From Paenibacillus radicis (ex Gao et al. 2016) (GTDB lineage Bacteria > Bacillota > Bacilli > Paenibacillales > Paenibacillaceae), in assembly GCF_014641555.1 (NCBI RefSeq), contig NZ_BMHY01000002.1, positions 1 through 64,000 of the forward strand: a DNA stretch of 64,000 nt, in the 5' to 3' direction. Within the stretch, counting starts at the first letter, position 1. Every line of letters begins with the position of its first letter. The position numbers and the translations under genes are program-made. Shown one piece after another: positions 53,126 to 60,536 of the stretch. The notes under the pieces were generated by a model. It ran no database searches, was not told the DNA's origin, and was given only the letters and a program-made list of their open reading frames with translations.

Positions 53126-54004
53126 TTAACGGTAATGAACACGCTTATTGAGTACTCTGAAGTAGACCAAAGTGATTAGCCCTACAATGGCCATGAGCAC
53201 AACGGCGATAGCCGACGCGTACCCGACGCGATAGTACTCAGAGCTCTGCTTATAAATGCTGAAGATTAGCGTATTGGTCGCATTGGATGGACCTCCGTTC
53301 GTCATGACGCTGATCGTTTCAAAAGCTTGGAAGGAGCTAATGATATTCATCAGCGTGAGAAAGAACAGGGTAGGCGAAATCATTTTCAGCGTAATTTGAA
53401 AAAAAACAGAGCGTTTGGACGCGCGGTCCAGCGCTGCCGCCTCATAGAGATAGGGCGGAATCGAACCAAGCGCCGAGAGAATAATTAACACATTAAACCC
53501 GACGGATTTCCATACGGACACAAGAACGATGGAGAACAAGGCGATGCGCTTATCGGTCAACCAGCCTACAGCATCTCCCCCGAAGAGCGAGAGAATGTAG
53601 TTGAATAGCCCTTTGTCGGTATTCATCAGCCACATCCAAATTAGTGAGACAGACACCAGCGATATAATATTCGGCGTAAAACTAATCGTCTGAATAAACC
53701 GGTTGACCAGGGTGTTTTTCTGCAAAAATAACGCAAGCAGCAGCGCAAGTACGATAACTAGAGTGACCTCCATTACGGTGTACCAAATGGTGTTCATCAG
53801 CGTTTGCGTAAAGTCATGGCTAGTGAAAAGCTCCGTATAGTTTTTTAATCCGATAAACTTCATCGGCCCCCGCATATTCCAAGAGAAAAAGCTCAAATAG
53901 ACGTTGTAACCAATCGGATAAACATAGAAGGTTACGAGAATAAGGACGGCTGGCGCGACCATCAAATAAGGCAGAAATCGCCTTAATGTTCCGCTGCCGC
54001 TCAT
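53126..54004 (-). CDS. ABC permease (UgpA-like)
   Basis: A 292-residue permease (LPYLMVAPAVLILVTFYVYP at the start, six helices) with an EAA loop PPYLYEAAALDRASKRSVFF. Its ATG overlaps the ATPase stop (ATGA), showing coupling. Confidence 0.9.
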   Translation of the reverse strand: MSGSGTLRRFLPYLMVAPAVLILVTFYVYPIGYNVYLSFFSWNMRGPMKFIGLKNYTELFTSHDFTQTLMNTIWYTVMEVTLVIVLALLLALFLQKNTLVNRFIQTISFTPNIISLVSVSLIWMWLMNTDKGLFNYILSLFGGDAVGWLTDKRIALFSIVLVSVWKSVGFNVLIILSALGSIPPYLYEAAALDRASKRSVFFQITLKMISPTLFFLTLMNIISSFQAFETISVMTNGGPSNATNTLIFSIYKQSSEYYRVGYASAIAVVLMAIVGLITLVYFRVLNKRVHYR

Positions 54005-55095
54005 GATCGTTCACTCGACAATTCCGATGATTTCGAAGTGCTGTTTGTACCATAAATTCGCTTCTCATCGTTATCGAAGAAGGCTAAATGGGTTGGTTCA
54101 ACATACATTGTCGTTTTGCTCAAATCGCGCTCCAGGCTGTCGAAGCATTTAATAGCAATGTTCTGGCTGCGGTCAAGGTCAGCCTTATAGATCGTTTCTG
54201 CGCCTAATATTTCGCGCGCAGTCAGAACGCCTTCAAATGCAATAACGCTGTTTCTTGCAGCGGGCTCAATCGCATCCAGGTTGAATTTAATCTTTTCCGG
54301 CCTGAATCCAACATACTTCGCTCCCTTGGGGGCGAGCTGCTGCAGCGCGTTCTGACTGTATTGGAGCTCCAAGATGTTCATAGCAGGCGTGCCGATAAAT
54401 TTGCTGGAAAAGATATTATCTGGCTGCTGGTACATACGGCGAGGTGTGTCTTCCTGCATCACCTTTCCGCCGTCCATCAGTACAATTTTCGTCCCCATGC
54501 TCATCGCTTCAACCTGATCATGCGTTACATAAACAAAGGTCGCTCCGAGCTTCTTATGCAGCTCGATCAGCTCCGTGCGCATTTGCTGTCTCAGCTTGGC
54601 ATCCAGATTGGACAATGGCTCGTCCATCAGAAAGATAGCAGGCTTCTTAACCATCGCTCTGGCAAGAGCCAGCCGCTGCCGTTCTCCGCCTGACAGAAAC
54701 TCCGGTTTCTTGTGCAGATGCTTGGTGATCCCGACAGTTTCAGCAATATCTTCAATCAGGCGCTTTCGCTCCTCTTTGGGGACCTTGTTGTTTTTGAGAC
54801 CGTACTCGATGTTTTGCTCGACCGTCATCGTCGGATACAAAGCATAATTTTGGAACACCATGGCTAAATTCCGCTTGCCGGGCTCCACTTTATTCATGTT
54901 TTGACCGCCAATGAATATCGTCCCGCCGGTATTCTCCTCGAGCCCCGCAATCATGCGAAGCGTGGTCGATTTGCCGCAGCCGGACGGTCCAACGAGGACG
55001 GTAAAGCTGCCGCTTTCGATTGTCAGATTGAGATTTTCAATGATGGATTTATCTCCGTACTTTTTCTCTACATTTTCCAGCACGATGCTGCTCAT
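54001..55095 (-). CDS. ABC transporter ATPase (UgpC/MsmX-like)
   Basis: A 364-residue ATPase. Walker A GPSGCGKST, signature LSGGERQRLALARAM, Walker B IFLMDEPLSNLD and switch His in VTHDQ are intact. A C-terminal regulatory OB-like domain (GFRPEKIKFN, then EILGAETIYKADLD) is present, as in UgpC and MalK. Start at 55095 (ATGAGCAGC) behind GGAGG; the ATG six bases earlier is too close to it. Could also serve other importers in this genome that lack an ATPase. Confidence 0.93.
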   Translation of the reverse strand: MSSIVLENVEKKYGDKSIIENLNLTIESGSFTVLVGPSGCGKSTTLRMIAGLEENTGGTIFIGGQNMNKVEPGKRNLAMVFQNYALYPTMTVEQNIEYGLKNNKVPKEERKRLIEDIAETVGITKHLHKKPEFLSGGERQRLALARAMVKKPAIFLMDEPLSNLDAKLRQQMRTELIELHKKLGATFVYVTHDQVEAMSMGTKIVLMDGGKVMQEDTPRRMYQQPDNIFSSKFIGTPAMNILELQYSQNALQQLAPKGAKYVGFRPEKIKFNLDAIEPAARNSVIAFEGVLTAREILGAETIYKADLDRSQNIAIKCFDSLERDLSKTTMYVEPTHLAFFDNDEKRIYGTNSTSKSSELSSERS

Positions 55096-55159
55096 ATCCA
55101 TTTCCTCCGTCTAGCTGTCATTCTCTTAAGTCTGATTTTTACTGTATCTGAGCCGGCAG

Positions 55160-55906
55160 TTATGCCTGCTTCGATTCTCGAAGACGATAAGCTACATCCG
55201 GAAAGTCCGTAATAATGGCATCAACGCCTGCATCGATCATTTCTTCCATAACGGCAGCCTGATTAACAGTCCAGGCATTGATCTGAATGCCTTGTTGATG
55301 CGCCTGCTCGACAGTGCTTTTGTCGACGATAGAGAATAAGGGGTGAAGCGCATCGGCATTGGCCGATTTCGCATATTCCTCGCCTTGATACAGCTTGGAG
55401 AAATGCAGCAGCCCGGTTGAAATTTCTGGACAGGCTTGCTTCAGCTCGACCATGGAGCTGTGGTTGAAGGAGGAGAAGATAACCTGATCCACCAGCTCAT
55501 ATTCTTGGACCAGCTTGGCGGCTGCAACGTTCAGACCATCATATTTGCCGACGTTGGTCATAATGTCCTTGATCTCGATGTTCAGGTATAAATTATGCGT
55601 CTTCACCAGTTCCAGCACCTGACTGAGCGTCGGGATTTCGGCTGTCGCATACTCTTGCTCAAAGCCGGCATTGTAATTAAACTGCTTCAGCTCGGCAAGT
55701 GTGAGATCTGTCACATTCCCGGTGCCGTTGGAGGTTCTATCGATCGTATCGTCATGGATAACGACGATTTCTCCATCCTTCGTAATATGAATGTCAATTT
55801 CGAATCCGTCTGCATGCTGCTGAATCGCGAGTCTGAAAGCTTCCATCGTATTCTCCGGAGCATAGCCGCTTGCTCCGCGATGACCCAGTATTTTAAGTTT
55901 TTCCAT
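55160..55906 (-). CDS. Glycerophosphodiester phosphodiesterase
   Basis: A 248-residue enzyme that splits glycerophosphodiesters into glycerol-3-phosphate and an alcohol. The catalytic HRGASGYAPENT (His and Arg) and metal residues in EIDIHITKDGEIVVIHDDTID (in part) are present. Cytosolic, no signal peptide, so it acts on imported substrate (UgpQ type). Four bases separate it from the upstream paralogue. Part of the Ugp operon. Confidence 0.93.
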   Translation of the reverse strand: MEKLKILGHRGASGYAPENTMEAFRLAIQQHADGFEIDIHITKDGEIVVIHDDTIDRTSNGTGNVTDLTLAELKQFNYNAGFEQEYATAEIPTLSQVLELVKTHNLYLNIEIKDIMTNVGKYDGLNVAAAKLVQEYELVDQVIFSSFNHSSMVELKQACPEISTGLLHFSKLYQGEEYAKSANADALHPLFSIVDKSTVEQAHQQGIQINAWTVNQAAVMEEMIDAGVDAIITDFPDVAYRLRESKQA

Positions 55907-55910
55907 CTCG

Positions 55911-56768
55911 TTATCCTTCCTGACTTTGGTTTTTTGCCATTTTGGTATACAAGCTTTGCATAAAAGAATAGGACTTTACTTCGTCGTAATTGGCTCTAAA
56001 CTTCTGATCATCCAGATCTTTGCGTGTATGGATGTCCATATCCCGAAGATCGGCGCAAATGTCTGGGCAATCGGTAATGATCACATCTGCTCCAACCTCG
56101 ATCATCGATTTAACGGCAGCGACCTCATTGACGGTCCATGCATGGATACGTATTCCTGCGTTATGAGCCTTTGTCACCATGTCAGGCGTCACGCTGATGA
56201 AGAAGGGATGGAGGGCAGAAGCGTCCGCTGTTTTGGCATATTCCCCGCCGTTATATAAGCCTTCCAAATAAAGCAAGCCCGTTCTTATTACCGGAAAAGC
56301 TTGCTTGATTTGCGCCATAGAATGATGGTTGAAGGAGGAGAAGCTCACTCGTTCAGTCAGCCCGTATTCTTGCACCAGCTTGGCGGCATCCAGACTGATT
56401 GTTGTACGATCATGATCGGAAAAGATGATGTTTTCTTCGATATTCAGCTCGAGTTCACACGCCTTTACAAGCTCCAGCACTTCATGAAGTGTTGGAATTT
56501 CGGTGCGGCTATATTTATCTTCAAAGCCGGCATTGAAGTTGAATGCTTTGAGCTCGGCGAGCGTGTAGTCGGCAACTTCTCCCTTGCCATTGGAGGTTCT
56601 GTCGATTGTATCGTCATGGATGACGACGATTTCCCCATCCTTTGTGCGGTGAATGGTTATGTCGAGCCCGTCGGCATGCTGCTGCACAGCAAGCTCGAAA
56701 GCTTCCATCGTATTTTCAGGAGCATATGCGCTTGCTCCGCGGTGTGCCCAAATTTTTAACTGCTCCAT
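55911..56768 (-). CDS. Glycerophosphodiester phosphodiesterase, second copy
   Basis: A 285-residue paralogue of the following gene with the same catalytic segments (HRGASAYAPENT; VIHDDTIDRTSNGKGEV). In the metal-site segment it reads LDITIHRTKDGE where the other has FEIDIHITKDGE: the Glu is replaced by Leu while Asp remains, which may alter metal binding. The C terminus is longer by about 40 polar residues. Start at 56768, seven bases after AAGGAAG. First gene of the operon, behind the PhoP-like boxes. Confidence 0.9.
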   Translation of the reverse strand: MEQLKIWAHRGASAYAPENTMEAFELAVQQHADGLDITIHRTKDGEIVVIHDDTIDRTSNGKGEVADYTLAELKAFNFNAGFEDKYSRTEIPTLHEVLELVKACELELNIEENIIFSDHDRTTISLDAAKLVQEYGLTERVSFSSFNHHSMAQIKQAFPVIRTGLLYLEGLYNGGEYAKTADASALHPFFISVTPDMVTKAHNAGIRIHAWTVNEVAAVKSMIEVGADVIITDCPDICADLRDMDIHTRKDLDDQKFRANYDEVKSYSFMQSLYTKMAKNQSQEG

Positions 56769-56918
56769 AATCAACTTCCTTTTCGTCTATTTTCAACAAT
56801 AATTGGACGATGGTGACAGATAATTCGGAATTCTCTGGATGTTAGATGGAGACCCGGTTATGAATAAGCATTCTCCTTTATTTGTTTGCCTGAATTCCCC
56901 TACATACTAGATAGCGTT

Positions 56919-56957
56919 TGTTTACGGAATGATAAAATGATGCAAATGTTATGTAAA
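56919..56957 (-). promoter_or_regulatory. PhoP-like box of the Ugp/GDPD operon
   Basis: Read on the minus strand, TTTACA (56957-56952), TTTGCA (56946-56941), TTATCA (56935-56930) and TAAACA (56924-56919) repeat at an exact 11-bp period. This fits the Bacillus PhoP consensus TT(A/C/T)A(C/T)A repeated every 11 bp. A TATCTA -10-like element follows at 56913-56908. Phosphate-starvation induction is inferred. Confidence 0.7.
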
Positions 56958-57190
56958 TGTCTTAGTGCTAAAACATCTCGATTTATTTTCTTACATTAGT
57001 GCGCGTCAGCAGATAACGGGAAAAAAAAATTTATCTTTTTGTTGAACCGCGTATTTGACATCGTATTTGAATCTTAATGGATCAAGGTTTTGTTAATTTT
57101 TTTAAAAGCTCTTGACTTAAAGTGAACTTTAACGTGTAGAATAGGGGTGATCAAGCTGGATAATCTGCTGTAAACGGGAGGAGACCGATC
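56958..57190 (+). other. Aldehyde dehydrogenase leader
   Basis: AT-rich sequence with no gene. It holds the aldehyde dehydrogenase promoter/operator at 57112-57142. Confidence 0.5.
57112..57142 (+). promoter_or_regulatory. Promoter with 19-bp spacer and MerR-type operator
   Basis: TTGACT at 57112-57117 and TAGAAT at 57137-57142 are 19 bp apart, longer than the usual 17. Within lies the inverted repeat CTTAAAG-TGAA-CTTTAAC (57116-57133). This is the geometry of MerR-family promoters, where the regulator untwists an overlong spacer. Confidence 0.65.
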
Positions 57191-58621
57191 ATGCACGTAT
57201 ACGATAAGTTTTATATAAACGGACAATTTGTGAAGCCATTGGGTACGGAACAGATAGAGCTCATTAATCCTGCCAACAAGCAAGCAGCCGGTAAAGTTGT
57301 GCTGGGGAACGTTGAGGATACACAAAAAGCAATTGAAGCGGCTAAAGCCGCATTTAAAACATATTCCAAAACGAGCGTTAAGGAGCGCGGGGAAATTCTT
57401 TCGCGGCTGCATGAAGCGTTATCGGATCGATCTGACAGATTAACGGAGGCAACTGTTCAGGAATACGGAGCGCCGGTGTCAGTAGCCACCATGCTGACCA
57501 AAATTGCGGTTGATGCATTTTCGCACATGAAGGAAACGATGGAGTCGTATCCATTCATACGTACGGCTGGTACAGCAAAAGTCCGGATGGAGCCAGTAGG
57601 TGTCGTGGGAGCCATTACGCCATGGAATGCGAATGCAACGCACATAGCGAATAAAATTGCGCCAGCACTTGCGGCCGGCTGCACTGTAGTTGTGAAGCCA
57701 AGCGAATTCAGCGCGGCGCAAACAGAAATTTTTATGGAAGCTGTCCATGCGGCTGATATTCCCGCAGGCATTATTAATATCGTTAACGGCAAGGGAGAAG
57801 TGGTCGGCGAAGAGTTAACCCGCCATCCGGACGTTACCGGTATAACGTTTACAGGCTCCACGCTAATCGGAAAACGAATTGCGGCAGGTGCGGCGGCTAA
57901 CTTAAAGCGGGTTACGCTCGAGCTTGGGGGAAAATCGCCTACTGTCATTTTGGATGACGCCGACTTAACGAAAGCCGTTCCGCTTGCGGTAGGCGCCGGA
58001 TTCATCAACAGCGGTCAGGCTTGTCTGGCTGGAACAAGGGTGCTCGTTCCCGAATCGCGTCTGGAGGAGGTCAAGCGTTTAATGGCTGAGACCGTCGAAG
58101 CGTTAAAAGTAGGCGACCTCTGGAATGAAGCTGCGGTGATTGGGCCGATGGTCAATCAGAAGCAATTCGAAAGGGTTCAGCATTATATTAACCAGGCAAT
58201 CGAAGATGGAGCTGAAGTGGTTGTCGGCGGCGCAGGCAGTCCTCAAGGGCTCGAAGACGGTTACTATGTGAAGCCGACGGTGTTTGCAAATGTGACGAAT
58301 GATATGACCATTGCGCGGGAAGAAGTATTTGGCCCCGTCTTGTCGATCATAACTTATAAGACCGAAGATGAGGCCATTGAAATCGCCAACGATACACTGT
58401 ATGGCTTACAGGCGTTCGTCTTCTCTGGAAGTACGGAACGTGGCAATCGTGTAGCGGAGCAAATTGTGGCCGGACGGGTTTCGGTTAACGGCTTGCACGA
58501 TGAACCAAAAGCGCCGTTTGGCGGATTCAAGCAATCCGGTATAGGCAGAGATCACGGCACCTATGGAATCGAAGAGTATTTGGAGCCGAAGTCGATCCTG
58601 GGCCACAATGCCGTTTTATAG
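57191..58621 (+). CDS. NAD(P)-dependent aldehyde dehydrogenase
   Basis: A 476-residue oxidoreductase turning an aldehyde into its acid. The catalytic Cys278 is in SGQACLAG, the general base Glu244 in LELGGKSP, the cofactor-binding GSTLIGKR follows FT, and TPWNANA holds the oxyanion Asn. The ATG follows GGGAGG. It stands alone, behind a MerR-type promoter, so reactive aldehydes may induce it as adhR-type systems do in Bacillus. Substrate not readable. Confidence 0.93.
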   Translation: MHVYDKFYINGQFVKPLGTEQIELINPANKQAAGKVVLGNVEDTQKAIEAAKAAFKTYSKTSVKERGEILSRLHEALSDRSDRLTEATVQEYGAPVSVATMLTKIAVDAFSHMKETMESYPFIRTAGTAKVRMEPVGVVGAITPWNANATHIANKIAPALAAGCTVVVKPSEFSAAQTEIFMEAVHAADIPAGIINIVNGKGEVVGEELTRHPDVTGITFTGSTLIGKRIAAGAAANLKRVTLELGGKSPTVILDDADLTKAVPLAVGAGFINSGQACLAGTRVLVPESRLEEVKRLMAETVEALKVGDLWNEAAVIGPMVNQKQFERVQHYINQAIEDGAEVVVGGAGSPQGLEDGYYVKPTVFANVTNDMTIAREEVFGPVLSIITYKTEDEAIEIANDTLYGLQAFVFSGSTERGNRVAEQIVAGRVSVNGLHDEPKAPFGGFKQSGIGRDHGTYGIEEYLEPKSILGHNAVL

Positions 58622-58970
58622 ATGTTATTTCGTTTCGGCACCGATCAAAATGTAAATCTGCATGTTGTAAGCCGCTTTTCCGGCGAATTCTCGCATCAAA
58701 ATGCAAATGTGCATTTTGATTGGCCAAAATAGGCGCAATTGGGGAGAAAACGGCGATTTCAAATGTACTTTTACATTTTGAACGCTAGTTTGTAGCTTTT
58801 GACGCTCATCAGCCTGCACTTTTGCATTTTGTTTCTTGTATAGCGTAGAGTAATCCAATATGCTGATTTATTTGACTATGTATCTATTGTTCTCAAATTA
58901 TATCAAGCTAATAAAATGAAAATGGTCCTCTCATTTGGAGAGGACCTAAACAGTAACATATCTAACTGAG
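58622..58970. other. Gap after aldehyde dehydrogenase
   Basis: No gene. Holds the four-copy 22-bp repeat array at 58646-58831, then AT-rich sequence. A short hairpin AGGTCCTCTCC-type at about 58924-58948 may end the duplicated gene pair. Confidence 0.55.
58646..58831. repeat. Array of four ~22-bp imperfect palindromes
   Basis: Copies at 58646-58667, 58697-58718, 58760-58780 and 58810-58831, built on CAAAATG-N8-CATTTTG with CAAATG/TGCA variation. The second copy is the most symmetric. Start-to-start distances are about 51, 63 and 50 bp. GC-rich unrelated sequence separates them. Confidence 0.8.
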
Positions 58971-59606
58971 TTAATTAATCTTGATTAGTTCAGCAATGGA
59001 AATTAAATAATCCAAATCAGCCGCGCCCCCTGGTGAGGCAACGGTATAGAATTTATTATCTGTGATAAGATGAACAATCTTTCTTTCAAGTGCATTTTCA
59101 ATGACCGCCGTATGCCCGTTAATTTCTTGGACAGACAAATTACTAGCTGCATACCAAGTTTTCGTATCCTCAACGGCCTTTTGTTCATCTCCATAGATAT
59201 TAGACGATTGAGATATAGTTATCATATTTTTTTTGTCAGCCAATGTATAAATCACTGTTACTATTTCACCTGAAGTGTCCTTTCTTGCTTGAACGTGAGA
59301 TTTTTCAAGGATTGGGTTTGAAGTCAAATTGTTATTCTGCAAAGCGGAATCCTCTGCAAGATCTAAAGGAATATTAATATCTTCCTCTAGGGAACTTACA
59401 TCAACTCTTGTATTCGCAGATTGATCTGCTAATGGAGGAAGAAGCACTTCTTCTTTGGTTACAGCAGTAGATTGATCTAAGGATGGAGTGTTTGCCTCTA
59501 TATTTTCACTAGCAGCAACGTAAGTATGATTGTACAAAAGCGTAGAACCTCCGATAACGACAGAAGCAGCCAATATTGAAGCAAAAATAACTTTTCTATT
59601 CACCAT
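58971..59606 (-). CDS. Secreted/membrane-anchored protein, tandem copy B
   Basis: A 211-residue exported protein with an N-terminal hydrophobic segment (VIFASILAASVVIGGSTLLY, ending VAA-SE). The mature part is acidic, with a C-terminal domain (NMITISQSSNIYGDEQKAVE; FYTVASPGGAADLDYLISIA) that resembles DUF4367-type secreted domains, where the ending LxxxxLIKIAESL-like is shared. It is a close paralogue of the next gene, 23 bp away. The ATG follows AAGGAG. Function unknown. Confidence 0.7.
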   Translation of the reverse strand: MVNRKVIFASILAASVVIGGSTLLYNHTYVAASENIEANTPSLDQSTAVTKEEVLLPPLADQSANTRVDVSSLEEDINIPLDLAEDSALQNNNLTSNPILEKSHVQARKDTSGEIVTVIYTLADKKNMITISQSSNIYGDEQKAVEDTKTWYAASNLSVQEINGHTAVIENALERKIVHLITDNKFYTVASPGGAADLDYLISIAELIKIN

Positions 59607-59629
59607 ATAATGAAGTCTCCTTTTTTGAG

Positions 59630-60265
59630 TTAATTAATCTTGATTAGTTCAGCGATGGAAATTAAATAATCCAAATCAGCCGCCCCACCTGGTGAGGCAA
59701 CGGTATAAAATTTATCATCTGTAATAAGATGAATATGTTTTCTTTCTGATGCATTTTCAATGACGGCCGTATGCCCGTTAATTTCTTGGACAGACAAATC
59801 ACTAGCTGCATACCAAGCTTTCGCATCCTCAACGGCCTTTTGTTCTTCTCCATAGATATTAGACGATTGAGATATACCTATCTCATGTTTTTTATCAGCC
59901 AAAGTATAATACACGCTTACTTCTTCACCATAAGTTGTCTTTTTTGCCTGAATTTCAGCCTTTTTAATGATTGGATTTGAAGTCAAATTGCTGCTCTGCC
60001 ATGCGGAATCCTCTGCAAGATCTAAAGGAATGTTAATATCTTCCTCGAGAGAGCTTACAGCAACTCTTGTATTCGCAGATTGATCTGCTAATGGAGGAAG
60101 AAGCACTTCCTCTTTGGTTACAGCAGCAGGTTGATCTATGGATTGTGTGTTTGCCTCTACATTTTCACTAGCAGCAACGAAAGTATCATTGTACAAAAGC
60201 GCAGATCCTCCAATAACGACAGAAGCAGCTACTAATGACGCAAAAATAACTTTTCTATTCACCAT
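59630..60265 (-). CDS. Secreted/membrane-anchored protein, tandem copy A
   Basis: A 211-residue paralogue of the preceding entry with the same length and most residues identical, both at the signal segment and at the C terminus. Differences cluster in the middle (residues about 95-120 and 165-175). First gene of the pair, behind AAGGGGAA. The tandem copy indicates a recent duplication kept in frame. Confidence 0.7.
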   Translation of the reverse strand: MVNRKVIFASLVAASVVIGGSALLYNDTFVAASENVEANTQSIDQPAAVTKEEVLLPPLADQSANTRVAVSSLEEDINIPLDLAEDSAWQSSNLTSNPIIKKAEIQAKKTTYGEEVSVYYTLADKKHEIGISQSSNIYGEEQKAVEDAKAWYAASDLSVQEINGHTAVIENASERKHIHLITDDKFYTVASPGGAADLDYLISIAELIKIN

Positions 60266-60476
60266 ATAGTTAATTCCCCTTTTTCCGTAAGTTTATTATT
60301 TAAAGACCACATATGCAGTAAAGCTGATTGGGCGATTAGAAATCTCACTTTTCTTTCAAATACATGCTATACTAGTAGACGTATATAATAGTAAAATGTT
60401 TCCTTAAAAGCTAAAACGGAACAAAATATCCATCCCAAACATAAATCAATGAAATAACCCAGAACAGCTAGACGAG

Positions 60477-60504
60477 GACCATGGTGATCACGCCATGGTC
60501 TTTC
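60477..60504. terminator. Hairpin between duplicated pair and subtilase
   Basis: GACCATGG and CCATGGTC pair around TGATCACG, then TTTCTT. It lies 33 bp before the subtilase start, so it could be an attenuator or operator rather than a terminator. Confidence 0.4.
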
Positions 60505-60536
60505 TTGTGATTGAAAAGGAAAGGAATGATCTTATC

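Noticed and set aside
58625-58858. 77-codon minus-strand frame with repeated QNAKVQ/QNVKVH-like segments
   Set aside because: The repetition comes from the DNA palindrome array; no ribosome binding site was found.
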